From: Sabulicella rubraurantiaca
GTDB lineage: Bacteria > Pseudomonadota > Alphaproteobacteria > Acetobacterales > Acetobacteraceae
Assembly (NCBI RefSeq): GCF_017355885.1
Contig: NZ_JAFEUU010000002.1
Span: 496,001 to 560,000 of the forward strand
DNA: 64,000 bases
Reading direction: 5' to 3'
Positions within the stretch are counted from its first letter, which is position 1, and every line of letters begins with the position of its first letter. Shown in pieces: positions 51,641-60,630 of this stretch. The translations under genes and the position numbers were made by a program. The notes below the pieces were generated by a model, which worked only from the letters and a program-made list of their open reading frames with translations, did not search any database and was not told the DNA's origin.

Positions 51641-52959
51641 GCGCCTCGGTCGCGGGGACGCTCGGCCGCTTCGTCGCGGAAACCACCTGGGATGCGATTC
51701 CCGAGGCGGTGCGGCGCGAGGCGCCGCGCGCCCTGCTCAACCATCTGGGCTGCGCGCTGGGTGTGGCGCGGGACAAGGCGGTGCTCTCCGCCCTCGCCGT
51801 GCTGCGTCCCTGGTCCGGCCCCGCCGTCGCGACCGTTTATGGCCAGGGCACGCAGCTCGACCCCATGGCGGCGAGCTTCGTCAATTGCGTGGCCGGCAAT
51901 CTGCTGGATTTCGACGACACGCATCTGGCGACGGTGATCCACCCGGCCGCGCCCGTCGCGCCGGTCGCCCTGGCGCTGGCCGAGGCGCGTGGCCTGTCGG
52001 GGCGCGAGGTGCTGCACGCGCTGCTGCTGGGGATGGAGGTGGAGTGCCGCATCGGCCTCGGCGTCTCGCCGGGGCATTACGACCGGGGCTGGCACATCAC
52101 CTCCACCTGCGGCGCCTTCGGCGCGGCGGCGGCGGCATCGCGGCTTCTGGGCCTCGATGCGGTGCGGACCTCCCATGCGCTGGGCCTCGCTGCCAGCCAA
52201 TCCGCCGGCATCGTCGAGAACCTGCCGAATTCCGGCAAGAACGCCAGCATGGGCAACGCGGCCAGGAACGGCCTTCTCGCCGCACTCCTAGCCGAGGCGG
52301 GCTGGGACGCCGCGCCCGGCGCGGTGGAGGGGCGGCTGGGCTGGGCGCGCGCCACGGGTGACGCGCCGGACGTCGCGGCGATGGCGGGCGATCTCGGCAC
52401 GCGCTGGGAGGTGTCGCGCATCACCTACAAGCCCTATCCGGCCGGCATCGTGTTCCACGCCGTGATCGAGGCGGCGCTGCAGCTGGGCGTCGCGCCGGAG
52501 GAGGTGACGGAGGTGGTGGCCGAGGGCGACGCGCTGCTGCTGGCGCGTGGCGACCGTCCGGTGCACAGCCGCGGCGATGCGCGCGTCTCCATCCATCATT
52601 CCGTCGCTCTCGGCCTCGTGCGCCGGCGTGCCGGCGTCGCGGAGTTCGAGCAGGGGGCGGTGGACGACCCCGCCCTGGAAGCGATGCGCGCGCGGGTGCG
52701 CGCCAGGCTGGACGCTTCGTTGCCGCGCGGCGCCGCGCGCCTGACTGCCACGCTGCGCGATGGATCGCAGCGCGTCGCGCTGGTGGAGCACCCGACCGGG
52801 AGCGAGGCGCGGCCGATGAGCGACGCCGCGCTTGAAGCGAAGTTCCGCGACAACCTCCAGCTGGGCGGCTTCGAAACCCGCGCCGACGCGCTGCTGCACA
52901 CAGTGCGCGGGCTGGAGCGGGCATCGGGGGTCGGGGAGCTGGCCGCGCTGCTGGTCTGA
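51637..52959 (+). CDS. MmgE/PrpD family protein
   Basis: A 440-residue member of the 2-methylcitrate dehydratase/cis-aconitate decarboxylase-like family. NCVAGNLLDFDDTH is the signature. GWHITSTCGAFGAAAAASRLL and FHAVIEAALQLGV follow. It starts with GTG overlapping the upstream receptor stop. Members dehydrate or decarboxylate tricarboxylates, or act as racemases, so the natural substrate may be a citrate-like acid imported by the adjacent receptor. Confidence 0.92.
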   Translation: MSASVAGTLGRFVAETTWDAIPEAVRREAPRALLNHLGCALGVARDKAVLSALAVLRPWSGPAVATVYGQGTQLDPMAASFVNCVAGNLLDFDDTHLATVIHPAAPVAPVALALAEARGLSGREVLHALLLGMEVECRIGLGVSPGHYDRGWHITSTCGAFGAAAAASRLLGLDAVRTSHALGLAASQSAGIVENLPNSGKNASMGNAARNGLLAALLAEAGWDAAPGAVEGRLGWARATGDAPDVAAMAGDLGTRWEVSRITYKPYPAGIVFHAVIEAALQLGVAPEEVTEVVAEGDALLLARGDRPVHSRGDARVSIHHSVALGLVRRRAGVAEFEQGAVDDPALEAMRARVRARLDASLPRGAARLTATLRDGSQRVALVEHPTGSEARPMSDAALEAKFRDNLQLGGFETRADALLHTVRGLERASGVGELAALLV

Positions 52960-53001
52960 GCGTCACGCCGCTTGCGGGCGGTGGCGGGGCGGCCTAGCCT
53001 C

Positions 53002-53017
53002 CCGACCGATCGGTCGG
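53002..53017. promoter_or_regulatory. 16-bp perfect palindrome, TetR-operator-like
   Basis: CCGACCGATCGGTCGG is a perfect palindrome lying 48 bp upstream of the ABC receptor start and 43 bp after the PrpD stop. ACCGATCGGT-type sites are typical of TetR-family operators. No TetR gene is present in this window. Confidence 0.5.
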
Positions 53018-53065
53018 TCACGCCTTCGGGCATGGTTCCGGCGGAAGCGGAGGAAACAACGAACC

Positions 53066-54646
53066 ATGTCACGCCACCACCGGGAGGGCGGCCGCGCCGC
53101 CGCGTTCGCCTTCGCCCTGCTCGGCGTGGTGCTTCCCGTCGCGGTGGGGGCGCAGACGCTGACCATCGGGGCGGGCGCGCCCATCTCCTCGCTCGACCCG
53201 CATTACCACCAGCTCCGCTCCAACGCGGAGGTGTCGCAGATGCTGTTCGGCACGCTGCTGACCACCGACGCCCAGGCACGCCTCCTGCCTTCCATGGCGG
53301 AAAGCTGGCGCCCCATCGGCGATGCGGGCTGGGAGTTCACGCTGCGCGAAAACATCCGCTTCCACAATGGCCGCCCCTTCACCGCCGACGACGTCGCCTT
53401 CACCATCGAGCGCATCCCCACCGTCTCCGGTCCCGGCGCCTCCTACGGGACGCATGTGCGGCCGGTGCGGCGGGTGGAGGTGGTGGATGCGCGCACTGTC
53501 CGCTTCCATACGGACGGCCCCTTCCCGCTCCTGCCCGTGTATTTCAGCCAAGTCTTCATGCTGGGGCGCGACATCCACGCCAACGCATCCGGCGGCGACT
53601 TCAACGACGGCAAGGCGGCGATCGGCACAGGGCCGTACCGCCTCGCCTCCTACACGCCGGGCGACCGCATCGTGATGGAGCGCAACGACAATTGGTGGGG
53701 CGGCACGGTGCCCTGGGCGACGGTGAATTACCGCATCATCACCAATGACGCGGCGCGCATGGCCGCGCTGCTCGCGGGGGATGTGGACTTCATCGACCAG
53801 ATCCCGACGCGCGACGTCGCGCGGCTGCGGCGGGATTCGCGCTTCCGCGTATCGGAGACGACGAGCCTGCGCACCATGTATGTCACGCTGGATTCCACCC
53901 GCACCCCACCCGTGCCGGGGATTTCCGGCACCGAGGCGAACCCGCTCGCCGATATCCGCGTGCGGCGGGCGCTGTCCCTCGCCATCAGCCGCCGAGCGCT
54001 GGTGGAACGGGTGATGGATGGGTCGGCGCTGGCCACCACCCAGTTCATGCCGCCGGGCACCTACAGCCACATCCCCGACATGCCGGTGCCCGATGCAGAC
54101 CCGGCCGCGGCGCGTGCCCTGCTGGCCGAGGCTGGATACCCGAACGGCTTCGCGATCACGCTCGGCGGCTCCAATGACCGCTACATGAACGACTCGCAGA
54201 TGGTGCAGGCGATCGGCCAGATGTGGACGCGCATCGGCATCCGCACCACGGTGGAGGCGCAGCCCTACGCCACCTTCATCGGCCGCGCGACGCGGCGTGA
54301 ATTCCCGGCGGCGCTGCTCACCTGGGGCAACTCGACGGGAGAGGCGTCGGTGGTGCTGAACTCCGTCCTCCGCACGGTGGACCGGGAGCGCGGCCACGGC
54401 GCGGCGAACCGCGTGCGCTATTCCAACCCCGAGCTGGACCGGCTGGTGGGCGCGGCGGAAACCGAGATGGACGCCGCGAAGCGCGAGGATCTGCTGCGCC
54501 GGGCGCAGCGCGCGGCGCTGGACGATGTGGCGCTGGTGCCGCTCTATCTCCAGCCGGCGCTCTGGGCGATGCGGAGCAGCCTCACCTACGAGGCGCGCGC
54601 CGACGAGCGCAACGACTTCGTGGCGATCCGGCCGGCGGAGCGGTAA
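53066..54646 (+). CDS. ABC transporter solute-binding protein, family 5 (peptide/nickel type)
   Basis: A 526-residue periplasmic binding protein. A signal peptide covers about residues 1-30 (AFAFALLGVVLPVAVGAQ). ISSLDPHYHQLRSNAEVSQ and FHNGRPFTADDVAFTIERI are SBP_bac_5 signatures. ANPLADIRVRRALSLAISR is a central motif. It may serve the OppC/D/F-type transporter starting at 61515, but that locus lies 7 kb away and on the other strand. GGAGGAAACAACGAACC precedes the ATG. Confidence 0.93.
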   Translation: MSRHHREGGRAAAFAFALLGVVLPVAVGAQTLTIGAGAPISSLDPHYHQLRSNAEVSQMLFGTLLTTDAQARLLPSMAESWRPIGDAGWEFTLRENIRFHNGRPFTADDVAFTIERIPTVSGPGASYGTHVRPVRRVEVVDARTVRFHTDGPFPLLPVYFSQVFMLGRDIHANASGGDFNDGKAAIGTGPYRLASYTPGDRIVMERNDNWWGGTVPWATVNYRIITNDAARMAALLAGDVDFIDQIPTRDVARLRRDSRFRVSETTSLRTMYVTLDSTRTPPVPGISGTEANPLADIRVRRALSLAISRRALVERVMDGSALATTQFMPPGTYSHIPDMPVPDADPAAARALLAEAGYPNGFAITLGGSNDRYMNDSQMVQAIGQMWTRIGIRTTVEAQPYATFIGRATRREFPAALLTWGNSTGEASVVLNSVLRTVDRERGHGAANRVRYSNPELDRLVGAAETEMDAAKREDLLRRAQRAALDDVALVPLYLQPALWAMRSSLTYEARADERNDFVAIRPAER

Positions 54647-54652
54647 GGCGCC

Positions 54653-55498
54653 TCACCAGCCGGGCAGGCTGAAGGCCCACTGCGCCGCCAGCCCGACCTG
54701 GAAGGCGGGCGAATCCCGGTTCAGCCCCGCCCCGATGGCGAGGCCGAGCACCGGCCCGCTGGCCGACAGGCGGTGACGGATGCCTGCCTGGATGATCTCG
54801 TAGTCCCGCTCCCCGCGCTCGCCCTGCTCGCGCGCATAAGTGACGACGAGGGCCGTGTCGCGCGTGATGCCCTGGCCGACCGATGCGTTGACGAACCAGC
54901 GATGCGGCCGCTCGCCCGGCAGCGGGTCGAACCGCGTGGTCCAGCCGAGGTTGAGATGGACGCCGAAGGGCCGCTCGCCGCCGATCAGCGTTCGGCCGAT
55001 CAACGCGACGAAATCGGCCTCCTGCCCCGGTCGGCCGGGGCCATAGACGGCGCGCAGCCGCGCCAGCACCCCCATCGCGGGCCAGGCCCCTGGCCCGCCC
55101 GAGACTTCGTAGAGCAGGCCAAGCCGGGTCAGGCCGCCCCAGGCCGGGATGCGTCCGCCGCTTCCGCCCACCTCCTCGCTCACGGAGGAGTCGAGGCGCC
55201 GGCGCGTCTCGAGATTGCCATAGGCCGCCAGCTGCCCAATGCGGAACTCCAGCCCCGGCGCGACGCCGACTTCCATCTCCGCTTCGAGCGAGGTGGTGCC
55301 GCGCCAACTCCCGGTTCGCGCCCTTTCGTAGACACCGACAATGGCGAGCTCCGCCGATCCGGGCGCAGCCGCCAGCGGGTCCGTGATCTCGAAGGGATCA
55401 TCGGCGAGTTCGATCGGCTCGTCGGAAGCCAGGGCGGGCATCGTCAAAACCAACGCGGCCGCTACGACGATTGTCGAGTTCGCCGCTGCGCGACGCAT
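54653..55498 (-). CDS. Exported beta-rich protein, probably outer membrane
   Basis: A 281-residue protein with a signal peptide (residues 1-24, ending near MPALAS). The mature part shows alternating amphipathic strands with many glycines and aromatic ends (LEFRIGQLAAYGNLE, FGVHLNLGWTTRF, FQVGLAAQWAFSLPGW), which suggests a transmembrane barrel. It has no cysteine-based motif or recognised family. GGGGAGG precedes the ATG at 55498. It converges on the ABC receptor gene with a 6-bp gap. Confidence 0.7.
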   Translation of the reverse strand: MRRAAANSTIVVAAALVLTMPALASDEPIELADDPFEITDPLAAAPGSAELAIVGVYERARTGSWRGTTSLEAEMEVGVAPGLEFRIGQLAAYGNLETRRRLDSSVSEEVGGSGGRIPAWGGLTRLGLLYEVSGGPGAWPAMGVLARLRAVYGPGRPGQEADFVALIGRTLIGGERPFGVHLNLGWTTRFDPLPGERPHRWFVNASVGQGITRDTALVVTYAREQGERGERDYEIIQAGIRHRLSASGPVLGLAIGAGLNRDSPAFQVGLAAQWAFSLPGW

Positions 55499-55601
55499 CG
55501 TTCCGCCTCCCCTCGTCCGCAGCGGCAACGTGGCGCTTCTCAGAGGGTTGCAGCAGTCGCGGTCTGGTCGTCCAGCCCGGGTGTTTAGGCAGTGACGGCC
55601 C

Positions 55602-55733
55602 TCACAGCGCGCCCACCTCCGGCCCGGTCGAGGGCGGCGCGGCCGAGAGGGCGATCTCCTCCCGCTCCGCCGCTCCGGCTAGGCTGCGCTCCTGCACGGC
55701 AGCGCGGAACAGGCGCAGGCTGACCGGATCCAG
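55602..55733 (-). pseudogene. Remnant of a LysR family regulator gene
   Basis: On the minus strand, codons from 55733 give LDPVSLRLFRAAVQERSL and then AGAAEREEIALSAA. This closely resembles the N-terminal helix-turn-helix of LysR regulators (usually MDPVSLRLF...). The initiator is CTG instead of ATG and a stop lies shortly upstream in frame. After SAA the frame runs into PPSTGPEVGAL and a stop, with no effector domain. An internal deletion is the simplest explanation. The rest of the 330-bp gap (55499-55829) shows no gene. Confidence 0.6.
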
Positions 55734-55829
55734 CCGGCGGGCGATCGCCGCGCCGTGCAGCCTTGGCAGGCGAGGGTTGGCGGAACCTGGCTGGGGTCAT
55801 CCGTCGCCCCCCTCGCTGCTACGGCCCGC

Positions 55830-58142
55830 TCAAGCCTCCAGCTTCGCGGATGGCGGCTCGAAGGCGCGAATGGGCGGCAGGTTGCCGGTGAAGCGCTCAA
55901 CCTCCACCACGGTGAGCTGGCCGGTGCAGCCCTGGGCGAGGGCGGAGGTCCCGACATCGCGCGTCAGCACGTTCGGGTTGCCGTGCACGCAGAGCGGCTT
56001 CTCCTCCTCCGGGTTCTCCGGATCGTACCAGGCACCGGTCGGCAGCTGCACCACGCCCTTGCGGATCTCCGTGCTGACCCGCGCCGCGGCGAGGCATGCG
56101 CCGCGTGCGTTGAACAGGCGGACGATGTCGCCATCGGCGATGCCGCGCGCCTCGGCATCCTCCGGGTGCACCAGGGCGATCTCGCGCCCACGGTGCTTCG
56201 CCGCGGCGCTGTGGCCGCCGAAGTCGAGTTGGCTGTGCAGCCGCGTCGCAGGCTGGTTCGCCACAAGGTGCAGGGGCGTGTCCCCGGCGGGAACCTCCTC
56301 GGGCGGCAGCCAGGCCGGGTGGCCCGGGCAGCTTGCCTCGCCGAAGCTGGCGACCGTCTCGGAGAAGATCTCGACCTTGCCGCTGGGTGTCGGCAGGGCG
56401 TTGGCGTCGGGATCCTCCCGGAAGGCGCGCCATGGGCCGCCATCATCCGGCGCCTGCGGCAGGCGCAGGCTGCCCATCGCCCAGAATTCCTCGAAATCCG
56501 GCGCCGGCAGGCCCTTCGCGCGAAGCGCCTCCTGCGTCCGGGCATAAAGGTGCCGCAGCCATTCGCGGCTGGTCCGGCCCTCGGTGAAGACATCGTCCAC
56601 GCCGAGGCGCCGGGACAGTTCGGCGAAGATGTCGTAATCGTCCCGCGCCTCGCCGAAAGGCTCGACGATGCGGTGCATCGCCACCATCAGCGGATCGTGG
56701 GAGCTGTAGCCGATATCCTCGCGCTCCAGCGTCATGGTCGCGGGCAGGACGATGTCGGCGTGGCGCGCCGTCGCGGTCCAGGCGAGTTCGTGCACCACCA
56801 GCGTGTCCACGCGCGCGAAGGCCTGGCGCAGTCGGTTCAGGTCCTGGTGATGGTGGAAGGGGTTGCCACCCGCCCAGTAGACCAGCCGGATATCCGGGTA
56901 GCTGCGCGTCTGCCCGTTGTAGCGATAGGACATGCCCGGGTTCAGCAGCATGTCGGCGATGCGGGCGACGGGGATGTAGTTGCCGTGCCGGTTGCGGCCC
57001 TGCGACAGGGTTGGCCCCGGCACCGCATTGGCACGACGCCCGTAATAGCCAATGGCGCCCAGGGCGTAGCCGTAGCCACCGCCGGGCAAGCCGATCTGGC
57101 CCAGCGCCGCGGCGAGCACCGCGCCCATCCACACCGGCTGCTCGCCATGCTCGGCGCGCTGCAGCGCGTGCGCCACGGTCACCAGGACGCGGCGGCCCTG
57201 GAGGCGGCGCGCTAGGGCGCGGATCTCCTCCGCCGGCAGGCCGGTGATCGGCGCGGCCCAGTCGGCATCCTTGGGCTGGCCGTCGGCCTCGCCCATGAGG
57301 TAGCGGGCGAAGACCGGCCAGCCGACCGTATAGCGGTCCAGGAAGTCCTGGTCGTGCCGGCCTTCCGCCACCAGCGTATGGACCAGCGCCAGCATCAGCG
57401 CCGTGTCGGTGCCAGGGATATTGGCGATCCATTCGGCGCCCGCCTCCTCCGGCAGGTCGCTGCGCAGGGGGCCGACGAGGATGAACTCGCAGCCGCGTTC
57501 GCGCGCCTGCTGCATGGCGCCGCGCTCGACATGCTCGCTGATGCCGCCGCCCGCGACCATGGCGTTCTTCAGCGCCATGCCGCCGAAGGCCAGCACCACC
57601 TCGCTGTGCTGCGCCACCTGCTCCCAGGTGACGTTGTGCTTGGTCAGCTCCTCGTAATTGCCGAGGATGTGCGGCACGATCACCGAGGCCGCGCCGGAGC
57701 TGTAGCTGTTGACCGAGGCGACGTAGCCGCCGAAGGCCGCGTTCAGGAAGCGGTGGATCTGGCTCTGTGCATGGTGGAAGCGCCCGGCGCTGGCCCAGCC
57801 ATAGGAGCCGCCGAACACGGCGCCCGGGCCATGCTGCATGCCGATGTGGCGCAGCTCCCCGGCCAGCAGGTCCAGCACGGCGCCCCATTCCATCGGCACG
57901 AACTCGTCGCGGCCGCGCCGCTCGTCCGGACCCGGGCCACGCTCCAGCCAGCCGCGGCGCACCATGGGCTGCGCGATGCGCGCCGGATGGCGCAGCGCCA
58001 CTGGGAAGTTGTCGATGATGCCATTCGGGTCGGGATCGCCGGGATGCGGACGCACCAGCAACTCCCCGTACCGCATGGCCGCGCTGAACACGCCCCAATG
58101 CGAGCTGTGCGGCCGGAAGTCAGGGGCGGGATCGGTGCTCAT
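55830..58142 (-). CDS. Molybdopterin-dependent oxidoreductase, BisC/TorZ-like S/N-oxide reductase type
   Basis: A 770-residue enzyme of the DMSO reductase family. SVNSYSSGAASVIVPH has the serine expected as molybdenum ligand. GYGYALGAIGYYGRRANAVPG and YWAGGNPFHHHQDLNRL are cofactor-binding parts, and the C-terminal domain has HGNPNVLTRDVGTSALAQG. No N-terminal 4Fe-4S motif or TAT signal is present, so it is probably cytosolic, like biotin sulfoxide reductase. The substrate could be a sulfoxide or N-oxide. GGAG stands 9 nt before the ATG at 58142. Confidence 0.93.
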   Translation of the reverse strand: MSTDPAPDFRPHSSHWGVFSAAMRYGELLVRPHPGDPDPNGIIDNFPVALRHPARIAQPMVRRGWLERGPGPDERRGRDEFVPMEWGAVLDLLAGELRHIGMQHGPGAVFGGSYGWASAGRFHHAQSQIHRFLNAAFGGYVASVNSYSSGAASVIVPHILGNYEELTKHNVTWEQVAQHSEVVLAFGGMALKNAMVAGGGISEHVERGAMQQARERGCEFILVGPLRSDLPEEAGAEWIANIPGTDTALMLALVHTLVAEGRHDQDFLDRYTVGWPVFARYLMGEADGQPKDADWAAPITGLPAEEIRALARRLQGRRVLVTVAHALQRAEHGEQPVWMGAVLAAALGQIGLPGGGYGYALGAIGYYGRRANAVPGPTLSQGRNRHGNYIPVARIADMLLNPGMSYRYNGQTRSYPDIRLVYWAGGNPFHHHQDLNRLRQAFARVDTLVVHELAWTATARHADIVLPATMTLEREDIGYSSHDPLMVAMHRIVEPFGEARDDYDIFAELSRRLGVDDVFTEGRTSREWLRHLYARTQEALRAKGLPAPDFEEFWAMGSLRLPQAPDDGGPWRAFREDPDANALPTPSGKVEIFSETVASFGEASCPGHPAWLPPEEVPAGDTPLHLVANQPATRLHSQLDFGGHSAAAKHRGREIALVHPEDAEARGIADGDIVRLFNARGACLAAARVSTEIRKGVVQLPTGAWYDPENPEEEKPLCVHGNPNVLTRDVGTSALAQGCTGQLTVVEVERFTGNLPPIRAFEPPSAKLEA

Positions 58143-58229
58143 TGCGGAGTCTCCGTGGCGCGGGGACAGAATCCCGGCAGGATAGCGAGCCGTCCGGGAA
58201 CTGGCCATGACGCGCCGCCCCGGCGCCAC

Positions 58230-58250
58230 CGGCCGTGATCCTCACGGCCG
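58230..58250 (-). terminator. Hairpin after the Bug receptor gene
   Basis: CGGCCGTGA at 58230-58238 and TCACGGCCG at 58242-58250 form a perfect 9-bp stem with a TCC loop, without a T run. It lies 26 bp past the Bug stop and may limit read-through into the molybdoenzyme gene. Nothing else is seen in 58143-58275. Confidence 0.45.
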
Positions 58251-58275
58251 ACCAGGGCCATGGAGTTGCGCCGAC

Positions 58276-59265
58276 TCAGCGCGCCCGAAGGCCCAGCGTC
58301 CGCACTGCGTCGCGCTCCTCCGCCACCTGCTCCGCCAGGAAGGCCCTGTAGTCGGCGGTGTTCTTGTACATGAGCGGCATGTCCAGGCGCTCCAGCGCCG
58401 CGAGGTGCTGCGGGTCGTGCAGCGCATCCTTCATTCCGTCATGCAGGGCCGCCACCGTCTCGGCGGACATGCCGCGCGGCCCCACCAGCCCGTAGGGCGA
58501 TGCGAAGACGAGGTCGATGCCGGTCTCGCGCAGGGTCGGCGCCTGGGAGAAGTGGCGCGGCCTTTCGGCGCCCCAGGTGACCAGCAGGCGGAAGCTGCCT
58601 TCCTCGACCATGGGCGCCCAGCCGCTGGAATCCACCGCCGCATCCACCTGCCCGCTCATCAGCGCCTGCACGTTCTCGCCGACGCCGCGATACGGCACGT
58701 GGGTCCAGCGTATGCCCTGCGTGCGGGCGATGCGCTCCATCCCGACGAAGGCGGTGCTGGCCGCGCCGGCCGTGCCGTAATTGATCTTGTCGGGGTTCGC
58801 CTTGGCGTAGGCCAGGAACTCCGCCCAGGTCTGCCAGGGCGCATCACGGCAGACGACGACGCCGATGAGGTATCCGGTGAGATGCAGGATGGGCGCGCAA
58901 TCCGCCGTAGGATCGGCGTCGATGTCGCCGGTCATCAGCATGTTGCGCACCGCGGTGATTGGCAATGTGGTGAGCGTCAGCCCGTCCGGCGCCGCCGTGC
59001 GCATGGCCAGGATCCCCAGCGAGCCGCTGGCGCCGGGCCGGTTCTCGACCATCACGGTCTGGCCGAAACGCCGCGTGGCGGCCTCGGCCAGGACGCGCAT
59101 GTGCACATCCGTGGAACCGCCGGGCGAGAAGGGGACGATCAGGCGGATCGGACGCGCAGGCAGCGCCCGCTGCGCGAAAGCCAAGCCGGGTGCCGCAAGC
59201 GCGGCGGCGGCGCTGAGAAAGCCGCGACGGCCGATCGTCCCTAAGGTGGGCGGGCTGGTGTTCAT
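58276..59265 (-). CDS. Bug/TctC-type receptor
   Basis: A 329-residue periplasmic receptor. GRRGFLSAAAALAAPGLAFA is a twin-arginine-like signal. LIVPFSPGGSTDVHMRVLAE and TVMVENRPGASGSLGILAM mark the N-lobe, FSQAPTLRETGID the C-lobe. GGAAG precedes the ATG at 59265. It is divergent from the epoxide hydrolase-like gene with a 158-bp spacer that holds no clear repeat. Confidence 0.93.
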   Translation of the reverse strand: MNTSPPTLGTIGRRGFLSAAAALAAPGLAFAQRALPARPIRLIVPFSPGGSTDVHMRVLAEAATRRFGQTVMVENRPGASGSLGILAMRTAAPDGLTLTTLPITAVRNMLMTGDIDADPTADCAPILHLTGYLIGVVVCRDAPWQTWAEFLAYAKANPDKINYGTAGAASTAFVGMERIARTQGIRWTHVPYRGVGENVQALMSGQVDAAVDSSGWAPMVEEGSFRLLVTWGAERPRHFSQAPTLRETGIDLVFASPYGLVGPRGMSAETVAALHDGMKDALHDPQHLAALERLDMPLMYKNTADYRAFLAEQVAEERDAVRTLGLRAR

Positions 59266-59423
59266 GATGGCGCTTCCGTTCTTTTCCCTGGCTTGCATTG
59301 ATTCGCATGAAATGCGCCCCGCCGTAAGGGATGAAGCGCTGCTCGGGCGGATGCCCCTCGGCATGGGCTCGCCGGCTCGCGGCCGGGATGCTGAACTGCG
59401 CGCAGGGAAACAGGAGACGAAGC

Positions 59424-60590
59424 ATGACGACGACATCGGCGGAGATGCCGCTCCTCGACGAGGCGCTGCTTCCTCCTGGCATCCGCTCGCGCTTCGTCCA
59501 TGGCGTCAACGGGTTGAGGATGCACGTGCTGGAAGCGGGCCACGCGCCGAAAGGCCGGCCTTGCGTCCTGCTGCTGCACGGCTTCCCGGAGCTGGCCTAT
59601 TCCTGGCGCAAGGTGATGCCGGCCCTTGCCGAGGCCGGGTTCCACGTCATCGCGCCCGACCAGCGCGGCTATGGGCGGACCACGGGCTGGGATGCCGAGT
59701 ATGATGGCGACCTCCGCTCCTTCCGGCTGCTGAACCTGGTGGGCGACGCGCTCGCGCTTCTCTCGGCGCTTGGGGTGCGCTCCGTGCATGCGGTGGTGGG
59801 GCATGATTTCGGCGCTTCGGTTGCGGCCTGGGCGGCGCTGGTGCGGCCGGACGTGTTCCGCTCCGTCGCGCTGATGAGCGCGCCCTTCGCAGGCACGCCT
59901 TCCCTGCCCTTCGACACGGCCGATGCGCCGCCACCCGCCCCCAAGACCGGCCCGGACATCCACGAGGCGCTGGCGCGGCTGCCGCGCCCTCGCAAGCACT
60001 ACCAGTGGTACTATTCCACGCGCGCGGCGAATGCGGAGATGTGGCACCCGCCGGAGGGCGTCCACGCCTTCCTGCGCGCCTATTTCCACAACAAGAGCGC
60101 GGATTGGAAGGAGAACCAGCCCGCGCCGCTGCGTGGATGGATCGCGGAGGAGCTGGCGAAGCTGCCCACCTACTACATCATGGAGCTGGAGCGCGGGATG
60201 GCGGAGACGGTGGCCCCGCACATGCCCGGCGCCGCGGAGATTGCGGCGTGCCGCTGGCTGCCCGAGGACGAACTCGCCGTCTACAGCGCCGAATACGCCC
60301 GCACCGGCTTCCAGGGCGGGCTGCAATGGTACCGGTGCCGGACCGAGGGCGTGAACGACCCGGATTTGCGCGTCTTCTCCGGCCGGACCATCGACGTGCC
60401 CTCCGTCTTCATTGCCGGGGCACAGGACTGGGGCATCCACCAGACGCCGGGCGCCCTCGACGCGATGCGCAACCGGGCCTGCACGCAGATGCTGAACTGC
60501 CATCTCATCGAAGGCGCAGGACATTGGGTCCAGCAGGAGCAGCCGGAGGCGGTGAAGGAGCGGCTGCTGGAGTTCCTGCGGCGGGGCTGA
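59424..60590 (+). CDS. Alpha/beta hydrolase, epoxide hydrolase-like
   Basis: A 388-residue hydrolase with an inserted cap domain. HGFPELAYSWRK is the oxyanion-hole motif (HGxP). VGHDFGA carries the nucleophilic aspartate. GAGHWVQQEQPEAV carries the catalytic histidine. YYIMELERGM in the cap may provide a tyrosine. These features fit soluble epoxide hydrolases (or haloalkane/fluoroacetate dehalogenases, which share them). AGGAGACGAAGC precedes the ATG at 59424. It is longer than usual by about 70 residues, mainly in the cap. Confidence 0.9.
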   Translation: MTTTSAEMPLLDEALLPPGIRSRFVHGVNGLRMHVLEAGHAPKGRPCVLLLHGFPELAYSWRKVMPALAEAGFHVIAPDQRGYGRTTGWDAEYDGDLRSFRLLNLVGDALALLSALGVRSVHAVVGHDFGASVAAWAALVRPDVFRSVALMSAPFAGTPSLPFDTADAPPPAPKTGPDIHEALARLPRPRKHYQWYYSTRAANAEMWHPPEGVHAFLRAYFHNKSADWKENQPAPLRGWIAEELAKLPTYYIMELERGMAETVAPHMPGAAEIAACRWLPEDELAVYSAEYARTGFQGGLQWYRCRTEGVNDPDLRVFSGRTIDVPSVFIAGAQDWGIHQTPGALDAMRNRACTQMLNCHLIEGAGHWVQQEQPEAVKERLLEFLRRG

Positions 60591-60630
60591 TTCTCATTTC
60601 TTTCGAGGAATCGCGCCGGATCCGGTGGTG

